From a gamma proteobacterium symbiont of Bathyaustriella thionipta (GTDB lineage Bacteria > Pseudomonadota > Gammaproteobacteria > Chromatiales > Chromatiaceae), in contig JAHXHF010000207.1 of the NCBI GenBank assembly GCA_025656895.1, positions 1-12,966 on the forward strand: a DNA stretch of 12,966 nt. Reading direction: 5' to 3'. This document shows, piece after piece, positions 6,468-12,824 of this stretch. The notes under the pieces are model-generated. The model was not told the DNA's origin. It made no database searches and saw only the letters and a program-made list of their open reading frames with translations. The number at the start of each line of letters is the position of its first letter. Positions within the stretch are counted from its first letter, which is position 1. Both the position numbers and the translations under genes were made by a program.

Positions 6468-9122
6468 TTAAACGCTTACCGGATTGGGTTTTTCCGGATC
6501 AACGCCATATTTCTTTATGGCGTCAGAAACGACCGATGCCTTGATGGCGCCTTCATCGGCCAGTGCTTTCAGTGCCGCAATCACAACATAATAGCGGTTC
6601 ACTTCAAAGAACTCGCGCAGGGCGGAACGCATGTCACTGCGGCCATAGCCATCGGTGCCCAGAACCACATAGCGACGATCAATATACGAACGCACCTGAT
6701 CAGGATAGTTTCGCATGTAATCGGTGGCCGCGATAACCGGCCCCTGCGTATCTGCCAGACAGTTTGCGATATGGCAACTACGTGCTTTTTCTTTCGGATG
6801 CAGCATATTCCAACGCTCACAATCAATGCCGTCACGTCGCAGTTCATTGAAACTGGTAACGCTCCAGACATCCGCTGAAATGGAAAATTCTTCTTCCAGC
6901 AGTTCTGCCGCCGCCATCACTTCGCGCAGAATGGTACCACTACCCATCAGTTGCACACGTTGTTTCCTGCGGCCACCTTTGCTGAGACGGTACATACCTT
7001 TAAGAATGTCATTTTCAACACCTTTCGGCATGGCCGGCTGCTGGTAGTTTTCATTCATGGCCGTGACGTAATAAAACACGCCTTCCTGCTCTACAAACAT
7101 ACGCTGCATACCATCATGCAGAATAACCGTCAGTTCATAGGCAAAGGTAGGATCGTAGGAAATACAGTTCGGAATGGTTTGAGCCGCCATCAGACTGTGT
7201 CCATCCTGATGTTGCAGCCCTTCTCCCGCCAGGGTGGTGCGCCCGGCGGTACCACCAATCAAAAAGCCGCGTGCCTGCATATCACCCGCTGCCCAGCACA
7301 AATCACCCACTCGCTGAAAACCGAACATAGAATAAAAAATGTAGAACGGAATGATATTGACACCATGATTGGCATAGCTGGTTGCTGCCGCAATCCAGGA
7401 CGACATGGCACCGGCTTCGTTAATACCTTCCTGCAGGATCTGACCTTTCTGGTCTTCCTTGTAATACATGACCTGGTCACAATCCTGCGGTGAATACATC
7501 TGCCCCACCGAAGAATAAATACCCATCTGGCGGAACATGCCCTCCATACCGAAAGTACGCGCCTCATCCGGCACAATGGGCACCACGTTTTTACCGATTT
7601 TCTTATCACGTATAAGAATGTTAAGAAAACGTACAAAAGCCATGGTGGTAGACATTTCACGTTCGCCACTGCCTTCCAGCAGAGCTTTGAAGGTATCCAG
7701 CGGCGGAATTTCCAGCGGCTTGTCCAGCAGTTTTCGCTGCGGCAAAAAGCCACCCAGCGCGGCCCGCCTTTCCATCAGATATTTATGTTCAGGGCTGTCT
7801 TTGGCCGGCTGATAAAAAGGCGCTTCGGAGATTTCTTCATCAGAAATAGGAATATTGAAACGGTCACGGAAAGCACGCAGCGCTTCCTCGCCCATTTTCT
7901 TTTGCGAATGGGTAATATTCTGTCCTTCGCCCGCTTCGCCCATGCCGTAACCTTTAACTGTTTTGGCCAGAATCACAGTAGGCTTGCCGTTGTTACTAAC
8001 CGCTTCCGCATAGGCCGCATACACTTTGTGCGGATCATGCCCGCCACGGTTAAGACGCCAGATGTCTTCATCCGACATATTGGCGACCATGTCTTTCAGT
8101 TCCGGATAGGCACCAAAGAAATGCTCGCGTGTATAGGCGCCGCCTTTGGCTTTGTAGGTTTGATAGTCACCATCCAGCACTTCGTTCATGCGCTTCAGCA
8201 GCAGGCCGTCTTTATCGCGTGCCAGCAGCGGATCCCAGTAACTGCCCCAGACCACTTTGATAACATTCCAGCCGGCTCCGCGAAATACGCCTTCCAGCTC
8301 CTGAATAATCTTGCCGTTACCGCGTACCGGTCCGTCCAGTCGCTGCAGGTTGCAGTTAACCACAAACACCAGATTATCCAGCTTTTCACGGCCCGCCAAT
8401 GAAATGGCGCCCAGAGATTCCGGTTCATCCATCTCGCCATCACCTAAAAAGGCCCATACTTTGCGGTCATCCGTATCCACCAGTTCACGATTATGCAAAT
8501 AACGCATATAACGTGCCTGATAAATGGCCATAATCGGCCCCAGCCCCATGGAAACCGTAGGGAACTGCCAGAAATCACGCATCAACCAGGGATGCGGATA
8601 GGATGACAAACCGTCTTTTTTGGCTTCCTGGCGGAAATTGCGTAATTGTTCGGTACTGATACGGCCTTCCAGAAAGGCGCGCGCATAAATGCCGGGGGCG
8701 GAATGCCCCTGAAAAAACACCAGATCACCGCCATGCTGTTCGCTGGCACCATGAAAAAAGTGATTGAAACCGACATCATATAAAGTGGCAGCCGAGGCAA
8801 AACTGGCAATATGCCCGCCCAATTCGGTAGAGATACGATTGGCGTACACCACCATAGCCATGGCATTCCAGCGAATGAAAGAGCGAATACGCCGCTCCAT
8901 GGCCTGATCGCCCGGAAAAGGTTTTTGCCGGGTAACCGGAATGGTATTGACATAAGCCGTACGCGAACTGAAGGGTAAATCAGCGCCGGATCGTCGCGCC
9001 CGATCCAGCAGTTGTTCCAGCAGGAAATGGGCTCGATCGGAGCCTTCCTGATCTATCACGCTGTCCAGTGCATCTAACCATTCCTGGGTTTCCAGGGGAT
9101 CAATATCGGGTCTGTCTGCCAT
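6468..9122 (-). CDS. aceE: Pyruvate dehydrogenase E1 component, homodimeric type
   Basis: An 884-residue thiamine-diphosphate enzyme that decarboxylates pyruvate and acetylates the lipoyl arm of E2. The ThDP-binding motif starts GDGEMDEPES at 227-236 and continues to NCNLQRLDGP at 256-265. The mobile active-site loop GEGQNITHSQKKM (398-410) contains H405, matching H407 of E. coli AceE, and LQHQDGHS...NCISYDP lies further on. Length agrees with E. coli (887). The frame is open to an ATG at 9182, but I chose 9122: the protein then begins MADRPDIDPLETQEW like the family, an AGGA site lies 6-9 nt upstream, and the proposed transcription start (about 9184) leaves no leader for the earlier ATG. It is the first gene of the aceE-aceF-lpdA-hydrolase-pilU series. 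Confidence 0.97.
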   Translation of the reverse strand: MADRPDIDPLETQEWLDALDSVIDQEGSDRAHFLLEQLLDRARRSGADLPFSSRTAYVNTIPVTRQKPFPGDQAMERRIRSFIRWNAMAMVVYANRISTELGGHIASFASAATLYDVGFNHFFHGASEQHGGDLVFFQGHSAPGIYARAFLEGRISTEQLRNFRQEAKKDGLSSYPHPWLMRDFWQFPTVSMGLGPIMAIYQARYMRYLHNRELVDTDDRKVWAFLGDGEMDEPESLGAISLAGREKLDNLVFVVNCNLQRLDGPVRGNGKIIQELEGVFRGAGWNVIKVVWGSYWDPLLARDKDGLLLKRMNEVLDGDYQTYKAKGGAYTREHFFGAYPELKDMVANMSDEDIWRLNRGGHDPHKVYAAYAEAVSNNGKPTVILAKTVKGYGMGEAGEGQNITHSQKKMGEEALRAFRDRFNIPISDEEISEAPFYQPAKDSPEHKYLMERRAALGGFLPQRKLLDKPLEIPPLDTFKALLEGSGEREMSTTMAFVRFLNILIRDKKIGKNVVPIVPDEARTFGMEGMFRQMGIYSSVGQMYSPQDCDQVMYYKEDQKGQILQEGINEAGAMSSWIAAATSYANHGVNIIPFYIFYSMFGFQRVGDLCWAAGDMQARGFLIGGTAGRTTLAGEGLQHQDGHSLMAAQTIPNCISYDPTFAYELTVILHDGMQRMFVEQEGVFYYVTAMNENYQQPAMPKGVENDILKGMYRLSKGGRRKQRVQLMGSGTILREVMAAAELLEEEFSISADVWSVTSFNELRRDGIDCERWNMLHPKEKARSCHIANCLADTQGPVIAATDYMRNYPDQVRSYIDRRYVVLGTDGYGRSDMRSALREFFEVNRYYVVIAALKALADEGAIKASVVSDAIKKYGVDPEKPNPVSV

Positions 9123-9191
9123 TACAATTCCTGACTTTTCAGTTTGTCTGCATCGCGGAACAAGTCCCGCCGCATGGTTCAAAGAGTGCTT

Positions 9192-9219
9192 ATTGTACCT
9201 GTTCGTGATTATTTGTAAC
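9192..9219 (-). promoter_or_regulatory. Candidate sigma70-type promoter of aceE
   Basis: On the minus strand, GTTACA (9219-9214, four of six matches to TTGACA) is followed after 16 bp by TACAAT (9197-9192, five of six matches to TATAAT). Transcription would begin near 9184 and leave a leader of about 60 nt before the ATG at 9122. It is the best pair seen upstream of aceE, but the -35 is weak, so an activator or another promoter is possible. Confidence 0.45.
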
Positions 9220-9423
9220 TACCCGGCGAGTGATGAAAAGTCAGGCTAACCGATCTGGCTGTCACCACATAGCCCTGGATAAAACGCTTCATCGGCATGA
9301 TGACGCCTGTTTGCACTGTTCAGAACACATTCCAGCAGCGGCTCAACTCATGATTTTCATCACAAACGGACTCTAACGCATCAAGTTTAGACGAATAAAG
9401 CACAAATAACTTTCATTTAAAAC

Positions 9424-9457
9424 AAAAAAAGCGCGTACGTTGCCGTACGCGCTTTTT
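9424..9457 (-). terminator. Intrinsic terminator downstream of the coiled-coil globule protein gene
   Basis: A perfect 9-bp stem GCGCGTACG (9431-9439) and CGTACGCGC (9444-9452) has a 4-nt loop and is flanked by seven A at 9424-9430 and five T at 9453-9457. Read on the minus strand it is a GC-rich hairpin followed by a run of seven U, about 30 nt after the stop codon at 9481. It should end sulfur globule transcription before the ace cluster. It would also work weakly in the other direction. Confidence 0.93.
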
Positions 9458-9480
9458 CCTGCAGCTAAGAGTCGCTTACA

Positions 9481-10305
9481 TCAGATGTTTTTCTGACCTA
9501 CGCGGGCATCAAAAGCTTCACGCATGGCAGCATGCTGTTCACGGGCTTTGGCCTGACGGGCTTCAGCCTGTTTAACGAACTCGGCATGACGCGCATCAGC
9601 AGCAGCCTGACGTTCTTTCATGGCTTTTACAGCGGCATCCTGACGAGCGGCCATTTCAACCAGCGCTTCTTCGCGTGCCTTGCTGTTGTCCGCACTAAAG
9701 TGAGGAGCCTGCTTCTGCATTTCAGCATGACGGGCTTCAGCAGCCGCCATACGTTCTTTCATTTGCTTTTCGGCAGCAGCCATATGCTCTTGCATCTGTT
9801 TTTCAGCAGCGGCACGTCGTGTTTCCATATCAGCCATCATTTCATCACGATTCATACGCTGAGGAGCAGCCGGACGAGTGAAACGGGTCTGGTCGGCAGC
9901 AATCTGCTCAGCCATTTTACGCTGTGCTTCAATAGCAGCGTTATAAGCCTGCTGCTGTTGCTCAGCGATGGCTTTCTGCTGGTCAGCCATGGCAGTAGCC
10001 TGCTCTTCGGTCAGAGCCGGTGCAACCGGAGCGTAACCATAGTAAGGAGCATCATAGCCATAGCCATAGCCGTTGCCATAGCCATTTCCATAGCCACGCC
10101 CATAACCCTGTACGTTAGAACGGGCGCGAACATTAAAGCTCATGTCGAAATCACCGAACATGTCGCCGACACCATCACCAAAACCGTTGTTGCCCCAACC
10201 GTTATCACCCCAACCGTTGTTAAAAGGACCGCCCCACCAGGCGCTGGCAGACAAAGAAACGGCAGCCAGAGCGGCACCGACAGCGATTACAGAAATCTTT
10301 TTCAT
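9481..10305 (-). CDS. Sulfur globule protein-like with a C-terminal coiled-coil extension
   Basis: A 274-residue exported protein. Signal peptide 1-22 ends in SASA-WW. Residues 23-95 resemble the envelope proteins of periplasmic sulfur globules: WWGGPFNNGWGDNGWG, then repeated YGNGY units, ending in a Tyr/Pro segment. From about 98 to 274 the protein changes to an Ala/Glu/Gln/Met/Arg-rich helix predicted as coiled coil. It holds three 11-residue repeats (164-174, 175-185, 186-196; core AAAE) and a 19-residue block repeated at 182-200 and 229-247 with 15 of 19 identities. There is no cysteine. It has a good ribosome binding site (GAGGA) and lies 146 bp downstream of a shorter paralogue, probably on the same transcript. 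The likely role is a structural coat of sulfur globules (inference). Purple sulfur bacteria are, as I recall, reported to have separate Gly/Tyr-rich and coiled-coil globule proteins; here both features sit on one chain. Confidence 0.78.
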   Translation of the reverse strand: MKKISVIAVGAALAAVSLSASAWWGGPFNNGWGDNGWGNNGFGDGVGDMFGDFDMSFNVRARSNVQGYGRGYGNGYGNGYGYGYDAPYYGYAPVAPALTEEQATAMADQQKAIAEQQQQAYNAAIEAQRKMAEQIAADQTRFTRPAAPQRMNRDEMMADMETRRAAAEKQMQEHMAAAEKQMKERMAAAEARHAEMQKQAPHFSADNSKAREEALVEMAARQDAAVKAMKERQAAADARHAEFVKQAEARQAKAREQHAAMREAFDARVGQKNI

Positions 10306-10368
10306 AAGATCATTCCTCTATAAATTGAAAAAAGTAAACCCCTTAGCGGGACACCCAAAAATTTTGTG

Positions 10369-10384
10369 GCACAAATCCTTGTGC
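10369..10384 (-). other. Small hairpin upstream of the coiled-coil globule protein gene
   Basis: GCACAA (10369-10374) and TTGTGC (10379-10384) form a perfect 6-bp stem with a 4-nt loop. On the minus strand it is followed by CACAAAATTTTT. It could be a second weak termination or processing signal between the two globule genes. Confidence 0.35.
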
Positions 10385-10402
10385 AATTATCCTTAAAATT
10401 AC

Positions 10403-10428
10403 AGGTGGCCCCGCAAACAGGGCCACCT
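10403..10428 (-). terminator. Intercistronic hairpin after the short globule protein gene, probably a leaky terminator
   Basis: A perfect 9-bp stem AGGTGGCCC (10403-10411) and GGGCCACCT (10420-10428) with an 8-nt loop lies 24 nt after the short globule gene. On the minus strand it is followed by TGTAATTTT, a broken U-tract, so it probably ends only part of the transcripts or protects the 3' end of the upstream message. This would give more of the short protein than of the downstream one. No good separate promoter for the downstream gene was found. Confidence 0.6.
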
Positions 10429-10451
10429 TGACGACTTAACAATTCGTCCTA

Positions 10452-10808
10452 TTACTTGGCAGCAGGAGCTGCAGGTGCAACTGGAGCCGCAGGAGCTACC
10501 GGAGCACCATAAGGAGCATAGCCGTAAGGGGCATAGCCATAAGGAGCGCCATAACCGTAACCGTAACCGTTATAACCATTGTAACGGTTGTAGTAGTCAT
10601 TGTAGCCACGGCCATAACCGTTACCACGGGCACTGCCAGACATACCAAAGCTGAAGTCACCGGAAGCATCACCAGAACCGTCACCCCAACCGTTGTTGCC
10701 CCAACCGTTGTTGTTGCCCCAACCGTTATTCCAGGGACCACCCCAGGCAGATGCAGACGCAGACGCAACCAACAAAGCAGCAACAGACAATACTTTTACA
10801 ATTTTCAT
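10452..10808 (-). CDS. Sulfur globule protein, SgpA/SgpB-like
   Basis: A 118-residue exported structural protein very like the small proteins that coat periplasmic sulfur globules in Allochromatium and relatives. Signal peptide 1-21 ends in SASA. The mature part has WGGPWNNGWG and repeated WGNN/WGD units (22-50), a GDFSFGMSGSARG segment (50-62), Gly/Tyr/Asn-rich stretches (63-87), APYGY repeats (88-102) and a Pro/Ala tail. There is no cysteine. Expression should be strong: a near-consensus promoter lies upstream and GGAGAGGA lies about 5 nt before the ATG. Its N-terminal repeats share a 22-bp identical DNA stretch with the downstream paralogue (ending 10709 and 10203), so the two genes probably arose by duplication. 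Which of sgpA, sgpB or sgpC it matches cannot be decided by eye. Confidence 0.87.
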   Translation of the reverse strand: MKIVKVLSVAALLVASASASAWGGPWNNGWGNNNGWGNNGWGDGSGDASGDFSFGMSGSARGNGYGRGYNDYYNRYNGYNGYGYGYGAPYGYAPYGYAPYGAPVAPAAPVAPAAPAAK

Positions 10809-10838
10809 AATTCCTCTCCAAAATTAAAGTTTAAGTTA

Positions 10839-10854
10839 AAGGCCGTTTGACCTT
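10839..10854 (-). promoter_or_regulatory. Predicted 5'-terminal hairpin of the globule protein mRNA
   Basis: The message predicted to start at about 10854 begins AAGGUCAAACGGCCUU, a 6-bp stem (one G-U pair) with an AAAC loop. A stem at the extreme 5' end is known to protect abundant mRNAs such as ompA from decay. This role is inferred from position only. Confidence 0.4.
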
Positions 10855-10861
10855 GAAAAGA

Positions 10862-10890
10862 ATAATATTAGTATTTACTGAAATTGTCAA
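10862..10890 (-). promoter_or_regulatory. Near-consensus sigma70 promoter of the sulfur globule genes
   Basis: On the minus strand, TTGACA (10890-10885, perfect -35) is followed by a 17-bp spacer and TATTAT (10867-10862, five of six matches to the -10 consensus). Transcription should start near 10854, giving a leader of about 46 nt with a strong ribosome binding site. This is the best promoter in the window and fits an abundant structural protein. Confidence 0.87.
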
Positions 10891-10907
10891 CCACTAATAA
10901 TCATTGA

Positions 10908-10921
10908 TTGATAAATATCAA
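10908..10921. promoter_or_regulatory. FNR/ANR-type binding site upstream of the sulfur globule promoter
   Basis: TTGATAAATATCAA is a perfect match to the FNR-family consensus TTGAT-N4-ATCAA. Its centre (10914.5) lies about 60 bp upstream of the predicted start near 10854, close to the -61.5 position of class I FNR activation sites. It suggests oxygen- or redox-dependent control of globule protein synthesis. No regulator gene is in the window, and a related CRP/FNR-family protein with the same site is possible. Confidence 0.6.
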
Positions 10922-10954
10922 CAAAAAATACGGAGGGGGACTCGCTATATATAG

Positions 10955-10990
10955 AAAAAGCCGGTGCATAATACTGGCACCGGCTTTTTT
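10955..10990 (-). terminator. Intrinsic terminator downstream of mlaA
   Basis: An 8-bp stem GCCGGTGC (10960-10967) and GCACCGGC (10977-10984) is flanked by five A (10955-10959) and six T (10985-10990), so it can work on both strands. For mlaA, on the minus strand, it lies about 70 nt after the stop codon. It insulates the sulfur globule promoter from mlaA transcription. Confidence 0.9.
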
Positions 10991-11058
10991 CTGATTCAGA
11001 CTATGCTTATCGGAAACTTGATAAGCTGAAACTCCAGCTTCAGTTCGGCCTTAGAGTA

Positions 11059-11838
11059 TTACTTTGAGTCTTCAGGTTTTGGAGTATCCGAGTCTTCCGG
11101 TATCGGATCATCCAGAAACAGATCATCTTCATAGATATCCGGTGGATTACCGTCATACACTTCGTTCAAACGATACTGCATATAGGCATCGCGCTGAAAA
11201 GCATAAGGATCCAGTGCGGCAGCTTCCAGAATATTGCCGGCGCTCAAAAGGCCTTCGCTGGCATCGATGAATTTAAGCACCCGTAAACCCCACGCCCAAT
11301 GCTTGTTATTTCTCAATGCCCAGTAGATCGGATCGGTATACCAGTCTACCACCAGACCGGCGGTATCACGGACATTACGCGGGCCGAACAGCGGCAGTAC
11401 CACATAAGGGCCGGTACCCATACCCCAGTAACCCAGAGTCTGACCGAAATCTTCCTTGGTTTCACGAAACCCCATATTCGTGGCTACATCCATAAAACCC
11501 AGAATGCCGATGGTGGTATTGATGCCGAAGCGACTCAGATCAGAACCCACCTTGTCCAGTTTAAACTGCAACAGATTGTTCAGAGCGGAAGGAAGGTCTT
11601 CGATGTTGTCAAAAAAGTTACTCACACCGTTGTTGACCGGCTGCGGCATAATAAACCGATAGCCCTTGGCGACCGGCACCATAACGGCTTTATCCAGCGT
11701 ATCGTTAAATTTAAACATACCGCGGTTGTAGGATTCCCAGGGATCACCCGGAGTACCCTGGTCCGGCGTTGAAGCACAACCCGTGAGTGACAGGATCAGT
11801 ACAATCGACACAAGGACCGCAAGTCTGTTAAAGCGCAT
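11059..11838 (-). CDS. mlaA: Outer-membrane phospholipid transport lipoprotein MlaA (VacJ)
   Basis: A 259-residue lipoprotein that, in this family, removes misplaced phospholipids from the outer leaflet of the outer membrane and passes them to the periplasmic Mla pathway. The signal peptide ends in the lipobox LTGC with C21 as lipidated cysteine; alanine follows, compatible with outer-membrane sorting. The family start DPWESYNRGMFKFND is present, then VPVAKGYR, DLPSALNNLLQFK and the glycine-rich TLGYWGMGTGPYVVLPLFGP. It ends in an acidic, Pro-rich tail (DDLFLDDPIPEDSD). The frame is open to a TTG at 11949, but I chose the ATG at 11838: it gives a clean lipoprotein signal, has AGGT about 9 nt upstream, and the likely promoter lies inside the longer version. 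No other mla genes are present, which is common for mlaA. Confidence 0.93.
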   Translation of the reverse strand: MRFNRLAVLVSIVLILSLTGCASTPDQGTPGDPWESYNRGMFKFNDTLDKAVMVPVAKGYRFIMPQPVNNGVSNFFDNIEDLPSALNNLLQFKLDKVGSDLSRFGINTTIGILGFMDVATNMGFRETKEDFGQTLGYWGMGTGPYVVLPLFGPRNVRDTAGLVVDWYTDPIYWALRNNKHWAWGLRVLKFIDASEGLLSAGNILEAAALDPYAFQRDAYMQYRLNEVYDGNPPDIYEDDLFLDDPIPEDSDTPKPEDSK

Positions 11839-11878
11839 GTTGAATAACCTGAAAATCAAAAAAATGGCAGAATTTGCG

Positions 11879-11907
11879 AGTATAATGACGAACCGGGTAA
11901 GTGTCCA
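11879..11907 (-). promoter_or_regulatory. Sigma70-type promoter of mlaA
   Basis: On the minus strand TGGACA (11907-11902, five of six matches) is followed after exactly 17 bp by TATACT (11884-11879, five of six). Transcription should begin near 11872, about 34 nt before the ATG at 11838. It shows that mlaA can be expressed independently of the upstream TraB/GumN gene and rules against the longer TTG start. Confidence 0.75.
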
Positions 11908-11945
11908 ACTAAGCGCCCCCGAATGTCGAAGGCTGTCATCCCTGG

Positions 11946-12824
11946 TCAATAGGCCTTTTCAACCTGGTAACCCTGTTCTTTTAATAACTGCAATAAACCG
12001 TTTTCACCCGGCAAATGCAACGCGCCAATAGCTACAAAGACGCCGCCCTGATTGAGCAAAGGCTGTAAACGTTCCGCCATGCGGCGGTTTCGTTGCAGCA
12101 ATAAACTGTCCATTACCCTGTCCACCAGTGCTTTTTCTATTCCCTGCATGGATTCATCATTCATTTGCATCAGCCCGGCCAAATCTCCGGCCAGATAGCG
12201 TTGCTGCAGTTCGGCAAACTGACGTTTCCTGTCATCAAACTGTGCCACAGCCTGACGCAATAAGCGGATCTGGTCGGCATCCGAAAGACGATCAAAGACA
12301 TCCAGCTGTTCCTCTACTGTCTCAAGACTGAAGGTGGATTTACCTTCCAGTTGCGCCTGTTGATACAGACGTATGTCAAGAAACAGACCGTTTTTCTGTT
12401 TGGGAGCACTCAGCAGCGCGAAAACACCCCAGGGCTTCATTCGACTGAGCATCATTTCCGACAGCCCCTGCGTCTGCATAAGAGGCACAAGCTGCTGATA
12501 CAGCCTTGCTCCAATGATGTCGGATAATTGCCGGCCATCGGTGAGCATCATAGCGGTAAATGCACGCAGAATAACCTCGGGAGTCATTTCAAGTTCCAGC
12601 GCCAGGGTTGAGGATTGAGCAAATTTCTGCTGGATAGCTGCGGGTAATTCAATAACTTCGGGGGCTTCTGAATGCATGGTTCCAAACACATAAGACAGCT
12701 GCCCTTGCGGACTTTGCACCGAGAACAGTCGCCCCTGGGGAAACGGCATGGCCTGTGCCGCCACCGCAGACAGGACAAAATACAAACACAGCAGGATATA
12801 ACAACTTCGTTGTAAAGAATTCAT
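11946..12824 (-). CDS. Secreted TraB/GumN (TIKI-like) family protein
   Basis: A 292-residue protein with a signal peptide (about 1-25, ending VAAQA-MP), so probably periplasmic. It belongs to the TraB/GumN family, whose animal relative Tiki is a metalloprotease; the bacterial role is poorly known. The two family histidine motifs are visible: GTMH at 48-51 (H51) in SYVFGTMHSEAPEV, and GALH at 267-270 (H270) in VAIGALHLPGENG near the C-terminus. LALELE at 74-79 is the usual acidic segment. AAGGT lies about 9 nt before the ATG. It lies upstream of mlaA with 107 bp between, and that gap contains an mlaA promoter. No strong promoter of its own was found between 12825 and the window edge. A metal-dependent protease activity is possible but unproven. 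Confidence 0.85.
   Translation of the reverse strand: MNSLQRSCYILLCLYFVLSAVAAQAMPFPQGRLFSVQSPQGQLSYVFGTMHSEAPEVIELPAAIQQKFAQSSTLALELEMTPEVILRAFTAMMLTDGRQLSDIIGARLYQQLVPLMQTQGLSEMMLSRMKPWGVFALLSAPKQKNGLFLDIRLYQQAQLEGKSTFSLETVEEQLDVFDRLSDADQIRLLRQAVAQFDDRKRQFAELQQRYLAGDLAGLMQMNDESMQGIEKALVDRVMDSLLLQRNRRMAERLQPLLNQGGVFVAIGALHLPGENGLLQLLKEQGYQVEKAY

Larger units (their letters stand above)
9123..9480 (-). other. 358-bp intergenic leader region upstream of aceE
   Basis: No gene is credible here. Reading on the minus strand, it holds the terminator of the upstream globule gene at its far end, then about 230 bp of unassigned sequence, a candidate aceE promoter near 9192-9219 and the aceE leader. 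A 12-bp inverted repeat (9130-9141 and 9234-9245) brackets the promoter. A 10-bp GTGATGAAAA (9230-9239) recurs inverted at 9354-9363. No PdhR-like operator (GGT...ACC palindrome) was seen. Confidence 0.6.

Noticed and set aside
9123..9182. Upstream ATG that would lengthen AceE by 20 residues
   Set aside because: The extra residues do not fit the family, the predicted transcript starts at about this point, and a good ribosome binding site precedes 9122.
10945..10954. CTATATATAG palindrome next to the mlaA terminator
   Set aside because: A 10-bp AT palindrome is common by chance and no function can be tied to it.
11839..11949. TTG start giving a 296-residue MlaA
   Set aside because: It would bury the lipoprotein signal, and a good sigma70 promoter lies inside the added part.
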